The notes beneath the pieces were generated by a model, which was given only the letters and a program-made list of their open reading frames with translations, did no database searches and was not told the DNA's origin. A stretch of DNA of 64,000 nucleotides from Cristatella mucedo (taxonomy: Eukaryota; Bryozoa; Phylactolaemata; Cristatellidae): assembly GCA_009760855.2 (NCBI GenBank), contig WPIO01000065.1:1891001-1955000 (forward strand), written 5' to 3'. Below, piece after piece: positions 33,290 through 46,215 of the stretch (the first letter of the stretch is position 1; every line of letters starts with the position of its first letter). The position numbers and the translations under genes are program-made.

Positions 33290-34880
33290 TACTCGAGACA
33301 GCAGCACAAGACCAAAAGAACTTAAATAACTTCGCCCAGTATCCCTTCTACATTATCTATCAGAGGAAACAGAAAAAGACGTGGCAGACTAGCTAAATTC
33401 ATATATTGAAACTTCAAATCTAGCTAGTAAGTTCTAGTCTAGTTTTGGAGCTAATTATTCCACGGAGTCAGCATTACCTCGGCTGCATAACGACTTTCTC
33501 AGAAATGCAGACTTAGGTAGAGTCTCCCCACTTGTTTCGATCGATCTTTCGGCAGCTTTTGATACTATCGATCAGCAAGTCCTCCTCGAGTGCCTCTCAT
33601 CCCGCCTGAGCAACACTAGCACAGCACTACATTGGTTTAGGTCCTATCTGAGTGGGAGACTCCAGAGCATTGCTATGAACGGACCAAGATCTTCCGGAAG
33701 ATCAACGGATTTACTGAGGCACCGTGTACTTCACGGCTCTGTGCTTGGTCTACTGTTCACTTTTTTTTATTCTCCCTCCCACTTGCAGATCTCATTTCCA
33801 GGCACAACCTAAAATTTTACTTCTATGCAGATGGCACTCAGTTGTACCTCTGCTTTGATCCCTCCCGGTAATCCAGCATGTCGAATTCTCTCAACTTCCT
33901 TGCTCCATATATCGATGCCATCTGCACATGGATGGTACCAAACTTTCTTACAATAAATGAGGATTAAACCGACTTACTAGCAATCAAAAAACAAAGTGTC
34001 ATTCAGAAAATGAAAACTTAAAGCTCAAAATCGGCTCTTCGTGCATATATCTTCTGTTGAATCTGCACGAAATCTAGCCTTGTTTCAAAGTGACCTTTCC
34101 GTACACAGCCACATTAGCTCTACAGTCAGGTCTGCCTGCTTTAAGCTATACAACATTGCTAAAATTTGATCTTCCTAAATATAAATACTACATCTAAAAT
34201 GGTCCATGCATTTTTGAAATCACGTCTCGACTTTTGTAAATCACTGCTTGCTAGTCTACCAGCTTGTGTACCCAGGTGCTTACAGATGGTGCAAAACTCT
34301 GCAGCTAGGCTTATCTGTCGTAATTGTCACAGTTGCCACAGCACACAAGCTCGCGCCAATCTGCACTGGCTCCCGGTCCAGCAATGCATCTAATTTAAGG
34401 TTCTGTCACTCACTTTTTGTTCTCTTTGCTCTTTACGCTCCAGACTAACCCGATATCAAATTACTTAGCTGCACCTCGTACGAGCCTCAAATCCTTTGAA
34501 GACCGTGTCTTTATTTCGCATGCTCCCTAAGCCTGGAAATCACTCCCTAGTTACGTCATGACATCCCCAGACCTATTGTTATTTAACAACAAGCTAAAAT
34601 GCATCTATTTATTACAGCAGTTAGCTGGTCTTTGTTAATCGTCCTTCATGTGCTTTTGCTTGCTGCCGCTAACCGGATTTGCCTGCTACCCTGTGCATGT
34701 TACATCTACGCATGATATGCTTGTTGACATTGAGCACGCTAACATTAACCATTCAATCATGATTCATTTACACTCTAAAGTTTGCAGCATATGTAAAGTG
34801 CCTACAAAGACATTAAGCTCTCTGAAGATGTTATGCAAATGTCTAATAATGAGTTATTATTATTGTCATCATGCCAATAT
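33290..34880 (+). mobile_element. LINE-A copy with reverse-transcriptase core (inactive)
   Basis: The longest LINE-A copy. Translated pieces in several frames give STESALPRLHNDFLRN, then DLSAAFDTID (motif A region), LHWFRSYLSGRLQS, LHGSVLGLLF and FYADGTQLY, where the catalytic YADD has become YADG. C-terminal blocks and the 3' tail (GTGCCTACAAAGACATTAAG) follow. Multiple frameshifts and stops show it is dead. The 5' boundary is uncertain. Confidence 0.8.
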
Positions 34881-37054
34881 GTACTAGACATACTGCATCT
34901 CGTTTGTAGCTAAATCAATCCACAGAGATTAAGTGGGTGCTGCATTCGATAGTTTTCTGCAGAACACTCCAAGCCTAAGTGACTTTTGATGCAACCCCAA
35001 TTCACAGGACGACCACGACTGCTTCACTGATACGTCTCGATCCGGACCTCTTTGATTAAGTAATGGGCGATCTCTTTCCGGTTGTTAAGCAGCTGGCCTT
35101 CTGGCGCCATCTGCATGACGCAACCAGCGCGAGCCGAACCTGACATTTTGCCTCTAATTCCCAAGCTCATTCGTGCTCTGTATTTGCACATTCACGCCAA
35201 CGATACCGCCGCCCATGTTGGACACAGCATCGTAAGCCTGTGAAGGGCAACTGATGATCAGACGACCACAATTCGTCTTCAACCCGACGATCGTCGTCGG
35301 GAGACGTGCGGAGGAGTACTAGCTGTGTGCATGTCACTGCTTGCCTCAGGTCGACGAGTCATTCGCGCAATGCGCAGGCCTCGATCTCGGCAATTCGATC
35401 GACGAAGCCCCGCCTACCACACCAGCTGGATGGCATCGACGGTCTCATTCGCCGTGAGTCAGCAGTCGGAGTCATTCTGTTTGTCGACACGGTGACTGGC
35501 CAGTGAACTGGACATGGCCGTGAATGATGCACTTAGCATGCCTGGGCCAGTCACCGTGACCAGTCATGCGTGGAGCCCTCTCAAGGGCGACAGCGCGGCC
35601 ATAGTGACGTCACAAGATCAAAGAGCTCGAGGAGCTCGAGGCAGTAGCCGTCGTAGAGTCTCTTGACTCATCATGCCACCCTCCTTCCCACAAGCCCCAC
35701 CCCCTACCTCGCCAGGAACGAAAGAGCGTCGACCGTCCCTCCCAATCGCGAAATGGTGTCAGCCACATCTTTGGCCACCTGCTTCCGGAGACCGTAGTTT
35801 ATGTAGGACATAATATGTAAATCTTGCCCTGCCCGTTTTTTCGAAAGGGCCGTGGCCACTTTGTCGCAAGAGAAGTTGGCAGTCCTTGCCGTCGACCCTT
35901 GTTTATTGAACTCTGGGCCGGTGAGCCTATCCAGGCCGATAGTCTGACGACCGCAAGAGGGTAGAAATAAACGTGGGAAGCTGTATACTTCGCCTTTGAT
36001 CAAGTAATCGAGCCGATCGCATTTCTTCAGCCAAATTGACTGCGTACGACCGGCTAGCTTTGCACATTGCTTGACTGATTGTAGGTCGCCGCCCGATTCG
36101 TGCAGAGGCAGAGCGAATCAGGCCTGCTGCTGCTAGTACGAAAGACCAAACTCGTTTACAATGCTGGAGCTGTACACCGAAATTAGAGGACCCGATCCTG
36201 GATCTTGGTCTATGTCGCCATGCACACCTGAGTGAAGTTTCACTGGAGATCGTCTATATTGCAGCATATCGTAGGGGCTTCAGCCGAGGGTTCTGCAGCT
36301 CGTTGCATGCGTAATGGACATACAGTGTTGGCCGAAGCATCAGCATGAAACTTTGAGAATAATGATTCACGCCACGTCTGAAAGAAAAGTTTTTTTCAAC
36401 AATCTCTCTAGGTTGATGCCGCTTGATGGTAAACAGGACCACGATAGCGGAACGCCCTGGGAAATGTCATCGTCACTCCGCTTTGAATCCATACAAGAAT
36501 CGCGACAGGAATGTTGCAGCGATTTTCAGTGGCAATTCTCATTGGTCAATCCAGCAATCGGTCGAGGCTATTTCGCAAGCGACTGGTCGCTTCAAGTTGA
36601 TGGACGAGCCAAGAAATGCAATTGACAGTCGTGGAATCACTTATCTCTGGGGCTCGTGCACCTGTATCCCTTCGTGGCTGTTGAATAGACTAACTTCGGC
36701 ATGCCTGCGTGTAATTGGCACTGCACCTAAAAGCCGTTAGCCGCACTCTAAGGCTCGTGGCTTCGCCTGTATTAGTCGTGAGTTGGCACTTACTTGTACT
36801 ATAGCAACAGCTGTGTTTGCGACCCAAGGAAATGAGTGCAAACGTCGTTACAGCACACGCGTAGCAAAACTATACGCACAGCCCAGAAGGGTTTATCTTC
36901 ATGGTAGTTTAAGATGGCCGAATTTTATATTTCCTTTACTGTAATATTTCTTTGTATTTCCTTCTTTTCTGCGTATTCTTTTGTAACTTGATTGAAAAGA
37001 TAGAGCAATTGTTTTTTCCTCTCTATGCAAATGCGGATATATAACATATATATA
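34881..37054. other. Intergenic DNA, unassigned
   Basis: No supported gene. A 14-bp inverted repeat lies at 35488-35501 and 35545-35558. A minus-strand frame at 35704-36003 and a plus-strand frame at 36423-36740 are open but show no motif I can name. Confidence 0.4.
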
Positions 37055-37200
37055 TATAATTCATTTATATAGCGCCCCAAGATAACTTAATCTTTATTCA
37101 GGCGCTTCACATATGCCTCGGGGCTCGAGCCCACGACCTCAGTCAGACCTTGGTCAGGGCGAGCACCTTAACCGCTAGACCAAACCAGCTCAGCGGATAC
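37055..37200 (-). mobile_element. SINE-A copy
   Basis: Reverse-strand copy: tail complement TCATTTATATAGCGCCCCAA at the low end, then GGGCTCGAGCCCACGACCTC (B box) and CCTTAACCGCTAGACCAAAC (A box). The tail has nearly the same sequence as LINE-A. Confidence 0.85.
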
Positions 37201-37769
37201 TCCTATGTGTGGGTTCGTTTGTGCGGGACTGCAGGCCGGAGTAGAATAAATTAAAATTCACCCGATCTAAAATAAAGGAAAGATCCACGAACTGGTTCTC
37301 GGGTTTTCTTCTCCGAGTTAGCTCTATTTAAGTCATGAGTCCATTTAGGTCAACTAATATTATGGCATGCGAAAATCAGACGACTGACGTACTAACTGGC
37401 AGCCACCGAGGGCTGCTAGGCGAACGGCGAGCTTACACCCGTGTACGACTACGCTCGCCTGCTTGTGGCACATGGTGAAGTATCAGTGCATATGACGAAT
37501 GCGCCGTATTTAATGGATCGTACATGGCTCAGCATAATATATAAAGGTTATGCAGCTTGTGTCAGATGAGTGACTTTAATCCTGCATAACAATGACAATA
37601 AAAATATTAATACAACCTTTGCATAGTAACGTCAGAGGATTGCTCCTGACAATGACTTAGAATAAGATTTTAGGCAAGCGTGGACATATGATCAGCGACA
37701 GCGCGCCCAGCGACGTCGTGCGTTAGCATGCAATGGGAAACGCCCACGGAAGAGCAAACGTTGCAAACA
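37201..37769. other. Intergenic DNA
   Basis: No gene or named repeat recognised. Confidence 0.4.
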
Positions 37770-38740
37770 GGATCATTGTTGTTTTCTTCGTAACTGTCAG
37801 AAGATTTCTTGACGTCATCAGGGGACGAGTTTCAGGCTTTAGGAGCATACCAAAATATGGGCACAGTGTCCAATGGATTAAGTGCTCGCCCTTCACGACC
37901 GAGGTCTTAGGGTTCAAATCCTGCAGTGGACGATTCTTTATTCTCAGCAACCGTGGTGATAGCCGTTAAAGCTCAATTGCCGCTATTCAAATGAGGCTGC
38001 TAAATAAGCCAATTAAGTTTGGTTAGCGGCACAGCGAAGCTACTCGATTCAGAAAAGATGGGATGGAACAATGCCTAGCCAGATTGATAAGGATTTTGGC
38101 GAGCGAGGTAAAATGGAGAAAATGAGATGAACGGAGCCTAAGTAAGATGTTAAACCTTAAAGTCACTACGCTGCTTGATCGGAAGCCTGTGCAAGTTATG
38201 TGTCATGTGGAAACTTTAACGTTCACTAATGACAAGTCAAACTTCCGAATTTTCTCTTAACTGTAGCTGTATTAATGCACAAGCCGAATGATCTGCAAGT
38301 GAGTAACAGAAGTCGAGACCATAGGTCACGAATGCGTTGATCAGCTTGAATGTGGTATCCCAGTCAAATTTTTGAAGTGTTATGTAGCTAAAAGTAGCCA
38401 GACTTGAGTGGGGACCTAATTTGGCTGTCTAGTGAAAGGTGACATTATCAGAACATGCCCAGTTTTCCTGCAGATGCTGCAGTAGACATGCTGGCTGAAC
38501 CAATTGTGAGTGACATGTTTCCAACTTTCAAGTCGCACTTCACTTAATCATAACTATTAACTTGACATTGTTTTTTTTTAATTTGAAAATGCGTGTCACA
38601 ATCCAAGCTCCAATATAAGCAATGCATTTAGAAGTTGAGTTGAGAGAGTTCAACCTACAGGAATGCAGTCGGGGATCAAAGCACAGTTACAACTGTATGA
38701 AATCTACCTCAAAATTAATGAAAGCATACATTGTTTTCAG
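37770..38740 (-). mobile_element. LINE-A copy interrupted by SINE-2
   Basis: LINE-A C-terminal sequence at 37790-37862 (GAGTTTCAGGCTTTAGGAGC) resumes at about 38025 (GCTACTCGATTCAGAAAAGA) and continues upstream through the reverse-transcriptase region to about 38740. Heavily decayed. Confidence 0.7.
37862..38025 (+). mobile_element. SINE-2 copy inside LINE-A
   Basis: Head TCCAATGGATTAAGTGCTCG and GGTTCAAATCCTGCAGTGG, body GTGGTGATAGCCGTTAAAGC, end GAGGCTGCTAAATAAGCC. Both flanks are LINE-A. Confidence 0.8.
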
Positions 38741-39224
38741 CAATTAAATGGGTTTGAAAGAAACAGCACACAGTGTGACCAATCGTAACTATAATTCGGC
38801 ACGAGGTAAACTCCCAGCTCACATTAGCCAGCCTGACAATGTTGAGGGGCCAAAAACACAATGACGCTGTCAACAAGTGCCAGGTTATAACGAGGCTTTA
38901 AGCCTTAAAAAGTCCGAGGGGGTAAGTGCGTCTTAAAGAGAGGATTGTGCAATGCCCGGATACTATAACTTTTAGTTTAGCCATTTACTTTGCAGGGAAG
39001 AACACCTAAAAATGGTGGCAATTATATTTTCCTATCCCGCTTTATTTATGACTTCCCACTTGACCGGTACGTAGGGTGAGACTCTAAGCGAAGCAGATCT
39101 CTTGGCGGTGACCTGCAGGTCAGGGGGGTTCATGTCGCTGAACGTTAGCTGTTTAAAGCTTGAATTAAGTCAGCCATCTCTCACTTGCTGTACGCACGGT
39201 ATCGTATAAGGAATTGTTTACTCT
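38741..39224. other. Intergenic DNA
   Basis: No gene or named repeat recognised. Confidence 0.35.
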
Positions 39225-39358
39225 TTCACGAGGAAAGTGTTTCTGTAAGCATAATTTTACTCACCATTCAATAGCATTTCCTTCTGCCGCAAATGTAAAG
39301 CGTCTAAAGAGAGATTAAGTTCTCTGAGGGCGCTTTAACAAGTGCATTATTATTATTG
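39225..39358 (+). mobile_element. LINE-A 3' tail
   Basis: TTTACTCACCATTCAATAGC, then GCAAATGTAAAGCGTCTAAA, TTCTCTGAGGGCGCTTTAAC and (ATT)n. Confidence 0.85.
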
Positions 39359-40641
39359 TACGTGCTGCGTCTCTAAACGTTTGGGAGCTCAGTGATTAAA
39401 GATTGGCTTGTCAAGGGCGTCAGGAATGTGAAAATTCTTGCACGCTCTTTGTCACTGTCTGAGCTAGTAAGGTGTACGAATGCATAACCTTATGGAGCCT
39501 CGAGTCTCTGCATCCGATAATAATGATCCAGTAATCACGGCTACTTACGATGATCAGAATTAAAAATCGTGGAACTGTCTCTAAAAGGCATTGACACTCA
39601 TAATGACAAGCACTTAGTAGCACAACAGAAAAAATTACTAAGGGTTGATTCTAGCGCTAAAAATTAAATATTTTCTTCCATGACTGTATTGTTTTCCATG
39701 TGTATACTGTTTTCCAAGTATATATTGTAAATATTAATTTCCATGTATCAATTTTTACTATTTTGTACTTTTCCTCGAGTTCTTCGCTTGCTCCCACGTG
39801 ATGTTTGTCTTGGAATCACGAGTGCTTATGTAAATTATGATGTGACATCTCTAGTAAGAGTGACAATCTCACGATTTCGCCGAAAACCAGTAAGGTCTCC
39901 TCATGCTTGATCATCGCAAGAATCTGAAACAAATTTAACAAGGAAAGAAATTGACTTGTAAAATATAGTAGGTGTTAAGTAAACTATTTGATAAAGAGTC
40001 CAGCGATCGCCTTCATTAGAATTACAGCGTAGACCTTGATGTATTGCTGACTGTGTTGCATCAGTCATAGCATTGAACGTTTTCGGACTTGAAGCAGCTT
40101 CCTTGCCCTCATGTGCGACAGTCATTAAGAAATAATCAACGGCGCGAAATCTTCAAGAGAATACGTTTGGAGCTCCCAGTGCCTGGAACCGGCCATCGAC
40201 TGGAATCGTGACATCCCCTGAACTGAAAAAATATAATAAAAAATGATGTATTACTCACTCAATTTTCTCCATCCGAGTGAATTATCTTTTATTTTTATTA
40301 GGGCAGATATCATTAATGCCATTTTAACATGTCGGTTGCTACTTTTAAGGTGCTTTAAAGATGCGTATTAAATGTTGATTTTGCTATTGAAACTTCTAGC
40401 CCATTTAAGCGTAGTAGCTCAGAAGTGTTGATAAGGTGAAATACGTTTTTTGAGATAGACATAAGTTGTAATACTTAGTAGTGTGCTATCAGCCCTCTTA
40501 TGTCAGTAGCTCGATGACTGTTTTTAGGCAGTTTGTCCCGTAGGATGCATCCATCCTTTACTTTGAGCCAGCTGTGGTACTTCGAATTCCATGGCCAGCG
40601 GTATTTTTTGCAATGGAGACTAAATTAGCAATGACTTGAAT

Positions 40642-40644
<3 letters not shown>
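39359..40644. other. Intergenic DNA
   Basis: No gene or named repeat recognised. Confidence 0.4.

Positions 40645-40712
<68 letters not shown>
40645..40712. repeat. (GA)n microsatellite
   Basis: About 68 bp of pure GA. Confidence 0.95.
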
Positions 40713-40714
<2 letters not shown>

Positions 40715-41837
40715 AGTGTAAGGAGTAGAGAAAAGAAGCAGCAGATTAAGGGCTGGAACGGCAGGAAAGTCAGTGAAGGATGAAGTAACCTAATATCTTC
40801 CGTAAAGAGAATGTATGGAAACGCTCAGCTAAGTCACTATAGTATCGCTGATGTTATCTGTGAGACATTGAGTCGGGTCGAAAGTTGGGCGTTAAAATGG
40901 GGTTAAATGACAAGTGATATCCCTACTTTTACATTAGATGTTTTGATTCAGCCTCTGTTAAAGTGGATTGGTTCGACGCACAATAATCCTCAAATGCAAA
41001 GCGGCGGAATCTGTCAAAATTTCGTTGACAAATTCCTCAAGTCTACGTCAAGTATTCCTTGGTTTCTTCTAGCCAGCCAAGTTAACCCAAGTTGAACCAA
41101 GGGCATCACGGTGAGGATAAACCTATCCTTGAGTGAGGGTGCGAATTTTAGGAGCTTGCCAATGTAGCGTACCATAAATGCGGCCAGGTAGGTCGTAGGC
41201 TTGGGGAGAATGGCCGCGAACGAAAGTTACCTGCTTTCAGCATGCATGTTAAGAGAATAGGGGTCTTGACCCCATTGGGTCATTTTGGATGCCTCAAGTG
41301 TCGGACCGAATTTTTACTTACGCATTTAATGCAGCTAGATATAGACTTACAAACTAGAATAAAAAAAGACGTATTTGTCACCCGTGGGAATTGAATTTCT
41401 GATACAACGAATCTTTTGCGAGTTCAAGTCTAGAATTTTGTAGAACCAATAAAAAATTGAGAGGTTAGAAATTTAAAATACAGCTTAATTCACGAATAAC
41501 ATTTTAATACACTCGAGTGTTGTTTTGGGCAGAATATTTTGAGGAGTAGGGTTTCCAATATATAAGTGATTGTAAATATCTCCGTGGCTACTGCTAACTA
41601 TTCGGAGTCATCTGCTCTCAAACTAGACTGGCACTTATTTGCTAGGTTTGAAGCTTTGATATGTGAGCTTAGCAGGTGTCCCCTTATTTGTTCCACTCGT
41701 TTTTATTTAAATGACAATAGGGAGACTTGGCAAAAGTTCTGGCCTAGTGTCGACTACCCCAATAATGAGCCTGCTAGCCTGTTCGAAGAATAGAGTTATG
41801 AAGGGCACGAACGCAATTCGATTAATCCCAGAAAGAG
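40713..41837. other. Intergenic DNA
   Basis: No gene or named repeat recognised. Confidence 0.4.
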
Positions 41838-42640
41838 AATAATAATAATAAAGGCAAGAAATTTGTATAGAGCCCAAATAGAACTCCATCTCTTACTAAG
41901 AACTTGTCACGTGATGCAAAAGCACGTCTTCCGGCAAGTGAGAACGTGCATTAGCCTGAGCATATGCTGGGCATCTTACACGGACGCACAGCACAAACGC
42001 TGCGAGGAGCAGGTCGGCTCTTCTTGCTTCAGTTTAGATATCGTCAGGGCGGTGTGTGTCGCGAAATTAGTCGTTAGTGAGCTCCAGGCTTATGTAGTGT
42101 TTTACCTAAATGTCCGATCTCCAAAAGATTTAAAGTTGCTTTAGGCAAAACTTAGCGACTTGAAGAAGCAATGCGGGTGGTGTCATGCCTATTCTGAATG
42201 GGAAGTAGTATCGATCGGTAGGCTGAATTATGCAAATGAAAAGACCTAAAGGTGAGTAAAAAAAAATTGGTGTAGATATCCTGCTTGATGGGAAGCCAGT
42301 TCAGGTCGGTGAGAAATACCGTAACGTGGCAGTTTTGAAATTCAAGACAGGAAAGCGTAGCCGATGAGTGTTGCACCAACAGTAAGAGCCATAGTTTTCA
42401 GGTAGAGAGATCACTGACTGGAAAGTCAAAAACTCATAGATCAACGTGTCTTTGGGATGCAAAGGTGAATAGTTACTTTGGTAGGCGATACGTACGTTAA
42501 GTGGAGAAGCTAATGCAGATGTGCTGGCCGATCCCAATTTGAGTGTTAGACTTTCCAAATTACGCGACTAACACCGGGTTTGTCCATCACTAGTAAGTTG
42601 TTTTTGAGCGTCATCTCTAAGTTATGAAAGCTTGCTACGA
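41838..42640 (-). mobile_element. LINE-A copy, strongly decayed
   Basis: (AAT)n tail at 41838, TAGAGCCCAAATAGAACTCC tail motif, C-terminal region (TGAGCTCCAGGCTTATGTAG; CAGGTCGGTGAGAAATACC) and upstream reverse-transcriptase remnants. Confidence 0.65.
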
Positions 42641-42676
42641 TTCAAGGTCAAATACCAGAGCTGCAGGCTTCAAGAG

Positions 42677-42740
42677 AGTTGAGAGAGAGAGCGAGAGAGA
42701 GAGAGAGAGCGAGAGAGAGAGAGAGCGAGAGAGAGAGAGC
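42677..42740. repeat. (GA)n with GC interruptions
   Basis: About 60 bp of GAGA blocks regularly interrupted by GC, giving a higher-order pattern. Confidence 0.9.
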
Positions 42741-43024
42741 TTTAAGCACTTGAAAGCAGGGAGGAATAAAAGCAAAGGAATGGCGCGCGTATCATCTGTC
42801 TGAATCGGAAAGCCTCGACGGAGCTTAGGAATTACATTGGCAAGAGGGAGAGCACACATTTTGAAAATAAAAAAGATGACCATTAAATGATCTCTGCCTT
42901 AGGCAATACTTAAAAGACCCACCGAATGACCGCTTCCCGTTGAAAACTTGGCTCAGAAATCTCCAACTGAAATAAGACCTGAACAGCTGCAGCCCAGTGC
43001 AAGTGATGCCAAGCCCGCGCTAGC

Positions 43025-43170
43025 AAAGGATGTAAGGTGCTATCTCTTCACGACCGAGGTCGCGGGTGGGAATCCTGCAGGAGGCAATTTTTTATTGCAA
43101 ACTGCAAGCGGTGGTGAAAGCCGTTAGGCTGTAGTGCCGCCGTACAAATGAGGCTGTTAAATCAGCCAGT
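43025..43170 (+). mobile_element. SINE-2 copy
   Basis: CTTCACGACCGAGGTCGCGG, GGGAATCCTGCAGGAGGC, GCAAGCGGTGGTGAAAGCCG and GAGGCTGTTAAATCAGCC mark head, body and end. Confidence 0.8.
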
Positions 43171-43576
43171 ACTTAAGAAAAATGTTAAACGCACAATAAG
43201 GACTCTATGGCCACGGGTGTCAAACGCTAATGCGAGATATAGAGGCGATTTATCAGAGACGCCCTGTCTATGTGAGAATTCCCGAAGAGATGATCATTCA
43301 CTCGCAGTGCTAACTCTATAAACTGATTATCTTTTAAACCCTATTGCAGCTTAACTAGTGGTTTTTGAGTTTAGTTGTAACATTTTATCTGGCTGTCACT
43401 AACGGCGGTACTGTGTTTTTTAGAACCACATCAGCCAGGGAGACTGATAAGAAATTAAAGCTCAAGTTCTCCTGATATATGTATTGTCTTCTCAATGCAT
43501 GGCCAGAAATAGCATTTTTGAAGGATGCTAGACAAGGCTGGAGGCTAAGGAAAAATTTGTCAAGTTATACATACAT
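43171..43576. other. Intergenic DNA
   Basis: No gene or named repeat recognised. Confidence 0.4.
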
Positions 43577-43691
43577 GCATATATATATGTACATATATAT
43601 ATATGTACATATATATATATGTATATATACACATATATACATATATATATATGTACATATATATATATGTACACACATATATATATGTATG

Positions 43692-43745
<54 letters not shown>

Positions 43746-43750
43746 TATAA
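43577..43750. repeat. Compound AT/GTAC microsatellite
   Basis: Alternating (TA)n blocks joined by TGTACA or TGTATA steps; strongly self-complementary. Confidence 0.93.
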
Positions 43751-44424
43751 GGTAGTAGTAAGTCTTATCAAGGCATTTGAGAAAGAGAACAGTTAGTTTG
43801 GGTGTCTAGAGGACTTGCAGTCTTCGTAGACTGGGAGGGGAACTCCAAGATGAGGTCCCGTTTGAAGGTGGATCTTGAGGTAGAGTAAAGAGGGATGGGG
43901 ATTAGGTCAATTGGGATGTTACCGTGGGAAAGGAATTTTTATTTTTGATTATATTGGTCTTGTCATAGAATCTTGAGAAATGTCCTACCGGATATGTAGC
44001 AAGCCTCAATAGGGAAGGCGCTCAGGTGGGAGAGCTCAAAGAGATGGTTGATGGTCGATATCAGAGCATTTTGGATTGGGCATATGTGATTCTTCTATGT
44101 TTTTATATACAAGATAGAACACACCTGCATTAGCTATTACGAATCGGCACGTGATAAGCAGTAGTGCTCGTTTGCCAGTCGATGACAGTAAGACATGATC
44201 GTTTGCAGACTTTCTTTTTAGCTTTCGGTTTGTGGTCCTTGTTAGCTTTACGTCTACACTAAACCACAGGCTATTATGGTGAGGGCATACAGTGTGCTTA
44301 ATTATATGCGGAAAATCTTTAAGTAAATCAGCAAGAGCTGTGCTTCAGTCTTTTATACGAGCGGGAAGATCGGATGAAGGATTGAGCGGATGGATTGACG
44401 AAGGGACTTGAGCGAGGCTAATAT
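43751..44424. other. Intergenic DNA
   Basis: No gene or named repeat recognised. Confidence 0.4.
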
Positions 44425-44700
44425 GTTATGTATCTCCGTCTGTAACTCCACAAAGCCACAAAGACTATGTGAGTGTTACGCAGGAGAGTTTTGTATAGCG
44501 TACTCACAGCCTAAGCGGCTTTCGGTATGCATTCGGTAGCCAGCAGAATTCATCTCATGTAACAAAGAGAAAGTGGGAAGCGTAGCAGAGTCAGGAGAGC
44601 AGTTGAGGTAGTGAGTAGCATGGAAGTAGCAGCTCAGGACCGCTGAAAAAGATGAGCCATAGGCGGCAGCAGGAGAGTAGCTGTCGTTGCGCAAGAAAAC
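44425..44700 (-). mobile_element. LINE-B 3' end
   Basis: Starts with GTTATGTATCTCCGTCTGTA, contains GCGGCTTTCGGTATGCATTC and ends with the GTAGCTGTCGTTGCG block that codes for the C-terminal RNDSYSP residues on the minus strand. 5'-truncated. Confidence 0.85.
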
Positions 44701-45712
44701 TATGCATGTAAGCGGTCTTAACGTTACATTGATTCACGGATTATGTTGAATACCAAAAAATGAGATGGACTGACGTGTGAATCAGATGCACACGTGATCA
44801 GACGTCCAGACGTTAATAGTAAAAAAGGCGGAAAGCGTGCGATTGCGATTCAATTACTTTATCTCCCGCGCGTGACCTTTGTTGTGAGTTGGACCATTAA
44901 CATATGCCACAACGGAGACTAAATCAGCCAGCGTAGAAATTCGGCAAATATTAAGTCAGTTAGGTCATTAAAGTGTATGTCAAAATTACTCTGTACGAAA
45001 ATGGAACGAATTACGAAAAAAAACAAAATCGCAATGAGATAACATGACTGAAATAAAGTCGGCTGCCACTATTAGAGGCTCCCTTTTGGAGGAACAAATT
45101 TTAAGAGATTTTGAAAGACTTCTTCGAAGAGACTGAAATAAAGGCTTAAAATAAAGGAAAGAACTAGGAAGGTAGCACATGACTAAAGCGCACAAGATAG
45201 AAACACACCAACCAAAGGGAACCGGCAAAAAAGCGTGCAATGCTGGCAACCCCGATAACTGTACACATGTTTTTTTAAGTATATGATTTAATTGACTTAG
45301 CCGGATTGCTGTCTTTCAAATAAATCACCGTTACAAAAACTTCCTTTCAACGGCTTGTCTGAAAGTAATAATAGTATGTCCACTTACGTCATGCATTAAT
45401 CGTGGGAATCCTTGCTCCGGCAAATATCTTGTCAGATTTTGAGCGAGCCAGTCAGGATACCTGTTCAACCATATTTACTGGAGTGCAGCTAGCTGGATGC
45501 TTGTTTGATCTCGGATAGAATCTTTGCTCAAGGTTCAAGATTTCAGCCTAGCAGCAAAATACCGTGACGACAAAAACCTGCGAGTGCAAGTCAAAATATA
45601 ATTTTAGCACTGAGCTGCGTCTCGGTAGTGGACGTTCCTGCTGCCTTCGAAGGATTACCCTCCTCCTCAATGGCACCAATGATCAACCAATAGGAACACG
45701 TACAAATGACGT
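44701..45712. other. Intergenic DNA
   Basis: No gene or named repeat recognised. Confidence 0.4.
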
Positions 45713-46215
45713 AATAATAATATATTTGATATATAGCACCCTCAATCTCTTTCTAGGCAATTTACGTTTTTTGCGAAGGACGCACGATCAAATGGTTAGT
45801 GGTAGCATGCTCAATAGCAACAAGTATAACGTGGTTAAGGGTGACATGCACATGGTCAGCATGCAAGTCTGGTTAGTGGCAGCATGCACAGTGTCACCAC
45901 TCTTAAGCCCATAAAGGATGAATCACATGGATCAAATAAATGCTCTAATAATAAGTAGATGCGTTTTAGCTCCTTTTTTATTGTGGTCAAGTCAGGAGAT
46001 GTCGTGGCGCAAGTGGGAACTGAGTTCCAGGCTTTGGGAGCATACGAACTAAAGGCACGGTCTCCAAAGGATTTGAGGTTTGTACGAAGTATAGGTAAAT
46101 GATTAGATTCAGAAAAGCGAGTGGTACAATGTTTGACCTAGTGGGGGAGTAGATCTGATAGGTAGGCTGGAGCTGAAAAACGAAGGGACCTAAAAGTGAG
46201 TGACACAACATTTGC
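45713..46215 (-). mobile_element. LINE-A 3' end
   Basis: (AATAAT)n tail, ATAGCACCCTCAATCTCTTT with a small deletion in the tail, 3' UTR (GTGACATGCACATGGTCAGC) and C-terminal region (GCTTTGGGAGCATACGAACT). Confidence 0.83.
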
